The notes: generated by a model from the sequence alone, not told the origin. Numbered from the stretch's first letter, positions 1 through 6,505 are shown. The stretch is 7,308 bases of DNA from an uncultured Duganella sp. (GCA_946482335.1 CAMLRG010000243.1:1-7308), one strand, 5' to 3'. Program-made: numbers and translations.

Positions 1-34
1 CAAAATGTCCGGTTGCCAGAGCTGACCCCGACTT

Positions 35-1342
35 TCAAAACAGATCCCGCAGTTGGAAGTACAGCATGCCCAGCACCAGGGCGGGGGTGCGCAGCAGCGT
101 GCCGCCGGGGAAGGGGGCGTGCTTGATGCGTGCGAAGATGTCGAAGCGCTCGGCCTGGCCGGCAATGGCTTCCGCCACCAGCAGTCCCGCCATGCCGGTG
201 AACGCCAGGCCGTGGCCGGAGAAGCCTTGCATGTAGTAGATGTTGTGGCCGACGCGTCCCAGGTCGGGGGCACGGTTCATGCTGATGTCGACAAAGCCGC
301 CCCAGGCATAGTCGATGCCGACATCCGATAGCTGCGGGAAGGCGGCCACCATGCGGCGCCGTATGCGCTCGACCAGGTTGGCCGGCGTTTTCCCGCTATA
401 GCTGTCGCCGGCGCCGAACAGCAGGCGGTGGTCGGCGCTGAAACGGAAATAGTCCAGCACGAAATTGGTGTCCGACACCGCGCTGCGGCGCGGCAGCAGG
501 CTGTCGGCCATGGCCTTCGACAAGGCTTCGGTGGCGATGATGTAGGTGCCGACCGGCATGATGCGCGCGCTCACTTGCGGCACCAGGTTGCCGTATTCGG
601 CGAGGTAGACGTTCGCGGCCAGTACGACGAAGCGCGCGGCGACCTGGCCTTGCGCGGTATGCACGCGCGCGGTGTCGCCGCGTTCCAGCAGGAATACCGG
701 GGAATCTTCGTACACGCGCACGCCGGCGGCCAGCGCGGCGCGGCCCAGTCCCAGCGTGTATTTGAGCGGATGCACGTGGCCGCCGCCCATGTCCGCCACG
801 CCGGCGTGGAAGCGCGGGCTGTCGATCCATTGTCCCATGTCGCGCGGCGCGATCCAGTGCAGGGGATAGCCATAGACGGTCTCCACATGCCGCCCCCATG
901 CTTCCAGCGCGCGCATCTTGCCGGGCTTGACGGCGAGGCTCAGCGCGCCCGGCGTGTAGTCGCATTCGATGCGGTACTTGTCGATGCGCTTGCGCAGCAG
1001 CTGCACCCCGGCCACCGACAAGTCCCAGGCGCGGCGCGCGTCCTCGCGCGGCAACTGGCGCTCGATGGCGGCTTCGCCATCATTGCCGAAGCCCGGCAGC
1101 ACCTGGCCGCCATTGCGGCCCGAGGCGCCCCAGCCGATGCGCTGCGCTTCCAGCAGTATCACGGAATAGCCGCGTTCGGCCAGCTCGAGTGCGGCCGACA
1201 GGCCCGCCAGGCCGCCGCCTATCACGCACACGTCGGCGCTGGTATTGCCGGCCAGCGGCGGCAGGGCGGCGCTGCGCTGCACGCTGGCCTCATAGTATGA
1301 GTTTTCGATGACGCCCAGCTCTTTGCGCAGCAGCGTGCCCAT
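35..1342 (-). CDS. FAD-dependent amine oxidoreductase, DAO family, PuuB-like
   Basis: A 435-residue flavoprotein, the usual length for the D-amino-acid oxidase (DAO) family. The N-terminal Rossmann fold shows the dinucleotide motif GGGLAG (residues 42-47) with the ribose-binding acidic residue E65 at the end of the second strand. The GWGASGRNGGQ block (70-80) is typical of gamma-glutamylputrescine oxidoreductase (PuuB) and related amine oxidases. The C-terminal part has the second FAD-contact region, around YYMQGFSGHGLAFTG. PuuB oxidises gamma-glutamylputrescine to the aminoaldehyde, releasing ammonia and hydrogen peroxide, in the cytoplasm. No puuA-like glutamylation gene is visible here, so the true substrate may be another amine. 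The ATG lies one base after the hss stop (TGA-t-ATG) with no good Shine-Dalgarno sequence, suggesting translational coupling. The family call is firm and the substrate is not. Confidence 0.9.
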   Translation of the reverse strand: MGTLLRKELGVIENSYYEASVQRSAALPPLAGNTSADVCVIGGGLAGLSAALELAERGYSVILLEAQRIGWGASGRNGGQVLPGFGNDGEAAIERQLPREDARRAWDLSVAGVQLLRKRIDKYRIECDYTPGALSLAVKPGKMRALEAWGRHVETVYGYPLHWIAPRDMGQWIDSPRFHAGVADMGGGHVHPLKYTLGLGRAALAAGVRVYEDSPVFLLERGDTARVHTAQGQVAARFVVLAANVYLAEYGNLVPQVSARIMPVGTYIIATEALSKAMADSLLPRRSAVSDTNFVLDYFRFSADHRLLFGAGDSYSGKTPANLVERIRRRMVAAFPQLSDVGIDYAWGGFVDISMNRAPDLGRVGHNIYYMQGFSGHGLAFTGMAGLLVAEAIAGQAERFDIFARIKHAPFPGGTLLRTPALVLGMLYFQLRDLF

Positions 1343-1343
1343 A

Positions 1344-2762
1344 TCAGGTGACGCGGAAGTTCAGGAACTGCCAGGGATCGTCGCGGTCTTGCGGTTCGTC
1401 GAACAGGCCGCAGCGTTCCTTCAAAGGCGTCCAGTCGCCATAGACGCCGGCCAGCTCGCCCAGGTAGGGCGCGGCGATTTCCATCACCAGCTGGTCGTCG
1501 ATATCGTCCGGTTCCACCACGCCGCAATCGGGATTGCGCAGCGCCCACACCATGCCGCCCAGGATGCCGGCCACCACCTGCAGCGAGGTGGCGGAGTTAT
1601 GCGGTGCCAGCGCGCGCGCCTGTTCGATGGTCAGGCGCGAGCCGAACCAGTAGGCGCCTTTGGGATTGCCCATCAATAGCACGCCCAGTTCATCCATGCC
1701 GCTTTCGATCTCCTTGCCCATGATGCGCTCGTCGGCCTGCAGCTGCCAGTTCTTGCCCGCCATCTCGTGCAGCGACAGCACGGCGTCGTCGCAAGGGTGG
1801 TAGGCGTAGTGCACGGTGGGGCGGTAGCTGACGGTATTGTTCTCGCGCAGCGTCAGGTGGTCGGCAATCGAGATCGATTCGGCGTGCGTGACGAGAAAGC
1901 CGTGGTAGGGCCCCTCCAGCGGCGTCCAGCTGCGCACGCGGGTGGCGATGCCGGGACGCTGCAGATAGATGGCAGCGTCGCTGCCGTAGCCGTGGCGCGC
2001 CGCGTCGGCCGGCCAATGCTTTTCGTGGCTGCCCCAGCCCAGTTCCGCCGGCTGCAATCCTTCGCTGACGAAGCCGTCCACCGACCAGGTGTTGACGAAC
2101 TCGCCGCGTGCCTTGCGGCGGCTGGAAACCTGCGTGTCGCGCTCGGCAATGTGGATCACCTTGACTTCGAGCTGCTGCGCCAGCCTGGCCCATTCCTCGT
2201 AACAGGTCGGCCGCGCCACCTCGAGGTGCTGGTCGCGCGCCATATTCATCAGCGCTTGCTTGACCAGCACCGAGGCCAGGCCGGGATTGGCGCCTTGCGT
2301 GACCACGGCGGTGGCGCCGTGCCGCTTGTCGAGGCGGAAGGCCAGCACCGCTTCGCGCAGCGCATAGTTCGAGCGCTGCGATAACGACAAGCCTTCGTCG
2401 TCGTAGAACCCCTTCCACGGCTCGGTGCAAGTGTCCAGGTAGAGAATGCCGCGCCGCCAGCAGTAGCGGATCAGGTCCAGGCTGGAGACGTCGACCGACA
2501 GGTTGAGCAGGAAGTCGCCTTCCTGCAGCAGGCCATCGAGGATGCTGTCGAAATTGCCTTGCTCCAGCGGCGTGGCGTCGAACCGGATCCCGTACTCCGC
2601 GGCGATGCCGCTTTTGTCCGGACTGCGCGACACGACGGTGACCTGGGATGGCGCCAGTTCGAAATGGCGGAACAGCAGCGGCACCACCGCCTGTCCAATG
2701 CTGCCGAATCCGAGCAGCACCAGGCGGCCCTTCAGGGCCGCGTATTGTTTGTGATCGTCCAT
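1344..2762 (-). CDS. hss: Homospermidine synthase
   Basis: A 472-residue protein of the bacterial homospermidine synthase family (saccharopine-dehydrogenase-like fold). It makes sym-homospermidine from two putrescines, or from putrescine and spermidine, using NAD+ as a recycled cofactor in the cytoplasm. The N-terminal NAD motif is GFGSIG (residues 18-23). Residues known from the Blastochloris viridis enzyme are present with a constant offset of three, as I recall its numbering: E114 in TCTEPW, N159 in GANPG, E207 in IAERD, W226 in NTWS, E234 in VSEG and H293 in THAES. The tryptophan is the residue proposed to bind substrate by a cation-pi contact. The length matches the family (about 475). 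A GGGAG Shine-Dalgarno sequence sits 5 bases before the ATG. It is first in a two-gene operon and diverges from padR across 118 bases. Confidence 0.95.
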   Translation of the reverse strand: MDDHKQYAALKGRLVLLGFGSIGQAVVPLLFRHFELAPSQVTVVSRSPDKSGIAAEYGIRFDATPLEQGNFDSILDGLLQEGDFLLNLSVDVSSLDLIRYCWRRGILYLDTCTEPWKGFYDDEGLSLSQRSNYALREAVLAFRLDKRHGATAVVTQGANPGLASVLVKQALMNMARDQHLEVARPTCYEEWARLAQQLEVKVIHIAERDTQVSSRRKARGEFVNTWSVDGFVSEGLQPAELGWGSHEKHWPADAARHGYGSDAAIYLQRPGIATRVRSWTPLEGPYHGFLVTHAESISIADHLTLRENNTVSYRPTVHYAYHPCDDAVLSLHEMAGKNWQLQADERIMGKEIESGMDELGVLLMGNPKGAYWFGSRLTIEQARALAPHNSATSLQVVAGILGGMVWALRNPDCGVVEPDDIDDQLVMEIAAPYLGELAGVYGDWTPLKERCGLFDEPQDRDDPWQFLNFRVT

Positions 2763-2832
2763 TTCCTCTCCCGTGGGCGTGCTTCATTGTGGGGTGCGGG
2801 CGAGGGCGCTTCCATGCGCCACATAACATATG

Positions 2833-2861
2833 TTAAGATATATCTTCATACGATATATCTT
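2833..2861 (+). promoter_or_regulatory. Possible padR-MFS promoter inside the operator
   Basis: TTAAGA (2833-2838, four of six matches to the -35 consensus) and TATCTT (2856-2861, four of six to the -10) are separated by an ideal 17 bases. Transcription would start near 2868, giving a very short leader with the Shine-Dalgarno sequence almost at its 5' end. A repressor on the dyad would cover both boxes. An alternative -10, TACGAT (2849-2854), has no convincing -35. Confidence 0.35.
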
Positions 2862-2863
2862 AA
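2835..2863 (-). promoter_or_regulatory. Possible hss promoter inside the same operator
   Basis: Because the inverted repeat is symmetric, the minus strand carries the same pair of hexamers, TTAAGA (2863-2858) and TATCTT (2840-2835), again 17 bases apart. Transcription would start near 2828 and give an hss leader of roughly 65 bases. If both promoters are real, one repressor dimer on the dyad would shut off both directions. The matches are moderate, so this is a candidate only. Confidence 0.35.
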
Positions 2864-2870
2864 CTTTCAG

Positions 2871-2875
2871 GGAGG
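2871..2875 (+). promoter_or_regulatory. Shine-Dalgarno sequence that sets the padR start
   Basis: GGAGG lies 5 bases before the ATG at 2881. An in-frame ATG at 2830 would add 17 residues, but it has no Shine-Dalgarno sequence and falls inside the palindromic operator. The 2881 start is therefore preferred. Confidence 0.85.
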
Positions 2876-2880
2876 AAGCC

Positions 2881-3408
2881 ATGTTCCATTTCTTCCGCGG
2901 CCGTCACCGGCTGCACCATGAGCATCAGCACCACCACCGCGGTGGCGGCGGGCGGGGGCCCAAGATGTTCGATTCGGGCGCCATGCGCTACGTCGTGTTG
3001 CAACTGATCGCCGACAAGCCGCGCCACGGTTACGAAATCATCAAGGAGCTCGAGCAGCGCGCCGGCGGCAGCTACACGCCCAGTCCGGGCGCCATTTATC
3101 CGCTGCTGTCCATGCTGGCCGACATGGGCCATGTGGACATCGTCAAGGATGGCAACAAGAAGCTGTATTCCATCCTGCCGGAAGGCCAGGCCTTCCTCGA
3201 TGAGAACCGGGACCTGGTGCAAGCCCATATGGCGCGGCTGTCAGGCAATGGCGGCGGCGAGGAGGGCGGCGACTTGCGCGCCCTGATGCATGCGCTGAAG
3301 GATGCCGTCATTTCGCGCGGCCGCGGTCCGCGCAGCACCCGCGAGCACGTCGACGCAATTCGCGCTATCCTCAAGCGCGCCATCAACGATATCAACCAGC
3401 TTAGCTGA
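2881..3408 (+). CDS. PadR-family transcriptional regulator with His-rich N-terminus
   Basis: A 175-residue cytoplasmic DNA-binding protein. Residues 3-19 hold eight histidines (3, 9, 12, 13, 15, 17-19), followed by a glycine-rich linker to about residue 27. The winged-helix PadR domain spans about 29-110, with the family hallmarks HGYEI (49-53) and SPGAIYP (68-74) and a basic wing near DGNKK. A Gly/Glu-rich linker then leads to a C-terminal helical region (about 130-175) that probably dimerises. The His-rich extension before a PadR domain resembles E. coli YqjI, a nickel-responsive repressor, so metal sensing is plausible but not shown. YqjI's usual partner gene yqjH (ferric reductase) is absent here; an MFS exporter follows instead, with overlapping stop and start codons (TGATG). 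It probably represses itself and the pump through the dyad just upstream. Confidence 0.93.
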   Translation: MFHFFRGRHRLHHEHQHHHRGGGGRGPKMFDSGAMRYVVLQLIADKPRHGYEIIKELEQRAGGSYTPSPGAIYPLLSMLADMGHVDIVKDGNKKLYSILPEGQAFLDENRDLVQAHMARLSGNGGGEEGGDLRALMHALKDAVISRGRGPRSTREHVDAIRAILKRAINDINQLS

Positions 3409-4643
3409 TGACCCAGACACTCACCCCGCAACGCGAACGCACGGTCCTATGGCTGCTGGCGTTCATCCAATTCACCGTCATCATGGACTTCATGGTGATG
3501 ATGCCGCTGGCGCCGCAATTGATGAGCGCCTTCTCGATCAGCGCAGCCCAGGTATCGGGCGCCGTTTCCGCCTATGCCTGGTGCGCCGGGCTGTCGGGCC
3601 TGCTGGCGGCCACCTATGCCGACCGCTTCGACCGCAAGAAACTGCTGCTGGCGGTATTCATGCTGTTCAACCTGTCCAACCTGGCCTGCGCCCTGGCGCC
3701 GAATTTCCACGTGCTGGTGCTGTCGCGCGCTTTTGCCGGCATGACGGGCGGTGTGCTGGGCGCGATCAGCATGTCCATCATCGCCGACCTGATTCCGCAG
3801 GAGCGCCGCGGCGCCGCCACCGGCATCGTGATGACGTCCTTCAGCATGGCTGCGATTGCCGGCGTGCCGGCGGGCGTGATGCTGGGCGCCCAGTTCGGCT
3901 GGCAGTCACCGTTCTACCTGCTGGTGGTGCTGTCGATGGTGGTGTGGCTGGTTGCCGCGCGCGCGCTGCCGCCGATGACGGCCCACCTGGCGCATGCGCC
4001 GGTCCCGCTGGCGCGCGTGCTGCCCGAACTGCTTGGCCTGTTCACGGTCGGGGCACACTTGCGCGGCTTCCTGCTGTGCTTCGCGGTCACGGTGAGCGGC
4101 ATGATGGTGATTCCCTTCATTTCGCCCATGCTGGTGGGTAACCTCGGCATCGCGCCGGCCCAGATCAGCTACGTCTACCTGTGCGGCGGCATCGCCACCC
4201 TGTTCAGTTCACGCCTGATCGGCGGCTGGTCGGACAAGGCCGGCAAGCAGCGCGTGTTCCGCTGGCTGGCCCTGTTCTCGATCGCGCCGACGCTGTTCAT
4301 GACGCACATGCCGCAAATCCCACTGTGGCTGGTCATGCTGTTCTTCCCCTTCTTCATGGTGGCGATGTCGGGCCGCTTCGTGCCGATGCAGGCGTTGCTG
4401 ACCACCATCCCCGAGCCGCAGCGGCGCGGCGCATTCCTGAGCGCGAACGCGGCGGTCCAGCAGATGGGCACCGGCGTGGGCGCCTTTGCCGGCGGCTTGC
4501 TGGTGCATACCGATGCGGCGGGGCGCCTGCTGGGGTATGACACCATCGGCCTGATTGCCGCCGGCCTGGCGCTGTTTGCCGTATGGTGGGTCGGGCGGGT
4601 GCAGGGCGCCGCGGCCGGCGCTACTGCGCGCTCCCCTGCTTGA
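3408..4643 (+). CDS. MFS transporter, drug:H+ antiporter (DHA1) type
   Basis: A 411-residue inner-membrane protein with about 12 hydrophobic helices in two halves, joined by a loop near residues 185-215. Helix 1 carries the DHA1-type MDFMVMMPLAPQ stretch with a membrane aspartate (D27). Motif A follows helix 2 as ADRFDRKK (71-78), with a degenerate second-half counterpart at GGWSDKAGKQ (272-281). Helix 5 has the Gly/Pro-rich GVPAGVMLG (152-160), an antiporter-motif-like segment. It probably exports a small molecule by proton antiport; the substrate cannot be read from the sequence. Its ATG overlaps the padR TGA by one base, so expression and translation are probably coupled to that repressor. 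Its last 23 bases overlap the end of the convergent gene on the other strand, and no terminator is evident at that junction. Confidence 0.93.
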   Translation: MTQTLTPQRERTVLWLLAFIQFTVIMDFMVMMPLAPQLMSAFSISAAQVSGAVSAYAWCAGLSGLLAATYADRFDRKKLLLAVFMLFNLSNLACALAPNFHVLVLSRAFAGMTGGVLGAISMSIIADLIPQERRGAATGIVMTSFSMAAIAGVPAGVMLGAQFGWQSPFYLLVVLSMVVWLVAARALPPMTAHLAHAPVPLARVLPELLGLFTVGAHLRGFLLCFAVTVSGMMVIPFISPMLVGNLGIAPAQISYVYLCGGIATLFSSRLIGGWSDKAGKQRVFRWLALFSIAPTLFMTHMPQIPLWLVMLFFPFFMVAMSGRFVPMQALLTTIPEPQRRGAFLSANAAVQQMGTGVGAFAGGLLVHTDAAGRLLGYDTIGLIAAGLALFAVWWVGRVQGAAAGATARSPA

Positions 4644-5241
4644 CCACCAGGTCGAGCAGGCGCTGGCCCTGTTCCAGGACGGACTTGGCCAGCGCATCGC
4701 GCACGATGTCGCTGAAGAAGCCTTCCGTCACGCGGTTGCCGTCCTGCGACAGGAAGGTGAAACGAAGCTGGCCGGCGCCCGGTGCGAAGGCTGGTTTTTT
4801 TGCGGCGGCCTGCATGAATGCCGGGATGGCGGTCGCCACCACGGCTTTCGCCTGCTCCGCCACCTCGGCCGGCGCACCTTCGAAGACCGCCGTGCGGCCG
4901 GTCTGGTTGATGTAGCGCACGCGCCCGTCGGCGTAGGCGGCCAGGGTATCCATGCTGTCGTCCAGCGGCACTTCGATCACCACGCCGAGCATTTCGGGCG
5001 CTGCCGGGACGTGGCCGTTGGCGCGCAGCCAGTGGGCGGCCAGCAGGCGCACGCGGCTTTCTTCGTTGGGATCTTGTGCCATGGCCTGGACCACGCGCGG
5101 GTCGGGTGCTTCGCCGAACAAAGTGCCGGCATCGTCGGCGAACAGCATATTGTGCACGGTGTTCAACTGCTCCGTGCCGTACGGCGCGTCAGCGCGGGTC
5201 TTCGATCTGGCGCTGAACGCCGCAAACAACTTCTTGAACAT
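4621..5241 (-). CDS. Conserved hypothetical protein, soluble
   Basis: A 206-residue protein I cannot assign to a named family. It has no signal peptide and no membrane helix. The first 18 residues are basic (MFKKLF...ARSKTR). A helical, acidic region follows (about 22-75). A mixed region then contains GVVIEVPLDDSMDTLAAYADGR (about 86-107, in parts) and VRYINQTG (108-115), which look like alternating strands. The C-terminal part (about 158-200) has another strand, LRFTFLSQDG, and a long helix. I have a vague memory of similar hypothetical proteins in other Proteobacteria sharing the MDTLAAYADG...RYINQTG core; this should be checked. It is the last gene of a three-gene operon, starting 3 bases after the glutathione S-transferase stop, with GGATGG six bases before the ATG as a weak ribosome site. 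It contains a seven-A run at codons 148-149. Confidence 0.8.
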   Translation of the reverse strand: MFKKLFAAFSARSKTRADAPYGTEQLNTVHNMLFADDAGTLFGEAPDPRVVQAMAQDPNEESRVRLLAAHWLRANGHVPAAPEMLGVVIEVPLDDSMDTLAAYADGRVRYINQTGRTAVFEGAPAEVAEQAKAVVATAIPAFMQAAAKKPAFAPGAGQLRFTFLSQDGNRVTEGFFSDIVRDALAKSVLEQGQRLLDLVVKQGSAQ

Positions 5242-5244
5242 CTT

Positions 5245-5874
5245 TTACCATCCAGTGAGTGCTTCTACTTCCGTCACGTGGCGCCAGCTGGGGCGGGCGC
5301 GCATCATGTCGGCATATTTTTGCAGTGCAGGCCAGGCGGTGGCCGGGCGCGGCATATTGCGCGACCAGCGCATATACATGGTCAGCATCAGGTCGGCGCC
5401 GGAAAACGTTTGGCCCAGCAGGTAGGGGCCATTATCGGCCAGGTGCGCATCGAGCGTCGCCCACATCGATTCGATGCGCTGGCGGATCGCGCTGCGCAGC
5501 GGACCTTCCTCGTTGGTGCCGCCGATATCGGACGGGTAGAACCACAGGCGGAAGTTGGTGCCTAGTTCGACGGCCATCGTCACCATCCATTCATACCACT
5601 CCGCGCGCGCCAGCGATCCGGCCGGCGGCGCCAGGTTCGCGTGCGGATGGCGCTCGGCCAGCATCATCATCAGGGCGGCCGATTCGTGGAAAGGCTCGCC
5701 GTCGATGAGCAGGGTCGGCACCTTGCCCTGCGGGTTCAGGCGCAGGTATTCCGGGCTGCGCTGCTGGCCCGCCTCCAGGTCGACTTCCTTCAGCTCGTAA
5801 GGCGCGCCGATCTCCTTCAGCGCGGCATGGATCGCCAGGCTCGCCGCACCGCGGCCGTAATAAAGGGTGTACAT
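5245..5874 (-). CDS. Glutathione S-transferase-like protein
   Basis: A 209-residue cytoplasmic protein with the two-domain GST fold and the usual family length. The thioredoxin-like N-terminal domain (1 to about 80) shows NPQGKVPTL with the cis-proline (P53) and the glutathione-binding ESAAL (64-68). The all-helical C-terminal domain (about 88-205) includes the N-capping box SGAD (158-161) that stabilises the GST core. It would conjugate or transfer glutathione to electrophiles, or reduce mixed disulfides; no substrate is evident. Aligned by eye to beta-class GSTs, GACSLASH becomes GAASLAIH, so the catalytic cysteine is alanine (A11) while the next serine (S12) is kept. It is the middle gene of a three-gene operon with 3-base gaps on both sides. 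Confidence 0.93.
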   Translation of the reverse strand: MYTLYYGRGAASLAIHAALKEIGAPYELKEVDLEAGQQRSPEYLRLNPQGKVPTLLIDGEPFHESAALMMMLAERHPHANLAPPAGSLARAEWYEWMVTMAVELGTNFRLWFYPSDIGGTNEEGPLRSAIRQRIESMWATLDAHLADNGPYLLGQTFSGADLMLTMYMRWSRNMPRPATAWPALQKYADMMRARPSWRHVTEVEALTGW

Positions 5875-5877
5875 AGG

Positions 5878-6333
5878 CTAGTCCTTCAAGGTCTTGCGCC
5901 ATTGGACCAGCGGCAGCAGGTCGCCGCTGATATCGTCTTCCACCAGGATTTCGCCGTTCGCATGCGACACCAGGAAGCTCGCCAGCGCCTGCGCGCGGTC
6001 GTCGCCATCCTCGACGAAGGTGAGCTGGTAATAGGGTTTCCCGTCCACCTCGCGCGGCGCCGGGTCGGTCTCGATCAGCGCCCCGTGCAGCTTGCCGCCG
6101 CTGCGCTGCTCGATCGTCTCCGCCCAGCGCTTCAGCTCGGGCAGCGCCATCAGCGTTTCCGCCGCCTGCTCGCGGCTCACCGCCGCTTTCGCCACTGGCG
6201 AAGGGGCCGGCACCACGGCCGCCGGCGTAGCCGCCGCTTCGGAGCGATGATTGCTGACGTACCAGGCGCCGATGCCTGCAACAAGCAGGCCGGCCACGGC
6301 ACCGGCGATAGCGGAGTTACGGGAGGAGGACAT
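5878..6333 (-). CDS. Membrane-anchored protein of unknown function
   Basis: A 151-residue protein I cannot name. Residues 8-26 form a hydrophobic segment (AIAGAVAGLLVAGIGAWYV) after a short basic N-terminus with R5, which fits one N-terminal membrane anchor or an uncleaved signal. No lipobox cysteine is present. An Ala/Pro-rich linker (about 32-52) leads to a small domain (about 53-151). That domain has a helix, MALPELKRWAETIEQ, then strands around KPYYQLTFVEDG (99-110) and GEILVEDD (127-134), vaguely like PepSY-type domains; this is a weak impression. It most likely faces the periplasm. It is first in the operon with GST and the hypothetical gene. No clear Shine-Dalgarno sequence precedes the ATG. 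Candidate -10 hexamers TAAACT (6356-6351) and TAGTAT (6372-6367) lack a good -35 box. Confidence 0.8.
   Translation of the reverse strand: MSSSRNSAIAGAVAGLLVAGIGAWYVSNHRSEAAATPAAVVPAPSPVAKAAVSREQAAETLMALPELKRWAETIEQRSGGKLHGALIETDPAPREVDGKPYYQLTFVEDGDDRAQALASFLVSHANGEILVEDDISGDLLPLVQWRKTLKD
5882..5886 (-). promoter_or_regulatory. Shine-Dalgarno sequence for the GST gene
   Basis: AAGGA on the minus strand sits 7 bases before the GST ATG at 5874. It lies within the last codons of the upstream gene, whose stop (TAG) falls between it and the ATG. This supports both the chosen start and translational coupling in the operon. Confidence 0.7.
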
Positions 6334-6422
6334 AGACGACGCAGCCCGGCAGTTTAAAGTGCGCCCATACTAACAGATCTGCGCGCCTTGCCGTGCAGCA
6401 CTATCGCGCAAGCGCCGGATGT

Positions 6423-6480
6423 AAAAAAAGCCCACCGGCACAGGGCGCGGCGTAGGCCGCGTCCTGGCAGGTGGGCTTTT
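6423..6480 (-). terminator. Rho-independent terminator of groEL, possibly bidirectional
   Basis: The outer arms AAAAGCCCACC (6426-6436) and GGTGGGCTTTT (6470-6480) are perfectly complementary. An inner stem pairs 6441-6451 with 6456-6466 around the loop GTAG, with one imperfect pair. On the minus strand the stem is followed by seven T residues (6429-6423), as expected of an intrinsic terminator 25 bases after the groEL stop. On the plus strand it is followed by only four T residues, so termination that way would be weaker. It separates groEL from the downstream three-gene operon. Confidence 0.93.
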
Positions 6481-6505
6481 GTAGGCCCGGGAAGGAGCCG
6501 GCTGA

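Larger units (their letters stand above)
2824..2864. promoter_or_regulatory. Nested palindromic operator between hss and padR
   Basis: A perfect inverted repeat has 13-base arms, GTTAAGATATATC (2832-2844) and GATATATCTTAAC (2852-2864), around a 7-base spacer. Overlapping its left arm are two further perfect 12-base palindromes, TAACATATGTTA (2824-2835) and AAGATATATCTT (2835-2846). GATATATCTT also recurs as a direct repeat (2837-2846 and 2852-2861) with a 15-base centre-to-centre step, about one and a half helical turns. The island is strikingly A+T-rich against G+C-rich surroundings. It ends 16 bases before the padR start and about 70 before the hss start. The most likely ligand is the adjacent PadR protein, since PadR-family repressors commonly bind A+T-rich dyads in their own promoters. 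The repeats are seen directly; the ligand is inferred. Confidence 0.8.

Noticed and set aside
428..1300. Long plus-strand open frame (290 codons) opposite the FAD oxidoreductase gene
   Set aside because: It is a shadow of the minus-strand gene in G+C-rich DNA. Its translation is rich in His, Arg, Ala and Gln without any recognisable domain, while the opposite strand has clear FAD motifs.
1690..2829. Minus-strand open frame of 379 codons overlapping hss
   Set aside because: It is an out-of-frame reading of the same region, with Arg/Ala/Pro-rich low-complexity translation. The hss frame carries all the family motifs.
2830..2880. Upstream in-frame ATG that would extend PadR by 17 residues
   Set aside because: There is no Shine-Dalgarno sequence before it, and it lies within the palindromic operator. 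The ATG at 2881 has GGAGG at ideal spacing.
4606..4621. G+C-rich inverted repeat (GCGCCG-CGGC-CGGCGC) at the end of the MFS gene as a terminator
   Set aside because: No T-run follows on either strand, and it lies inside coding sequence. Such short G+C palindromes are expected by chance at this base composition.
4555..5565. Plus-strand open frame (336 codons) across the hypothetical and GST genes
   Set aside because: It is antisense to two supported genes in an operon, with no domain and no ribosome site. The minus-strand frames have GST motifs and tight operon spacing.
6334..6422. Promoter for the three-gene operon
   Set aside because: One must lie near here, but the -10-like hexamers TAAACT and TAGTAT have no acceptable -35 at 16-18 bases, so I do not call a site.
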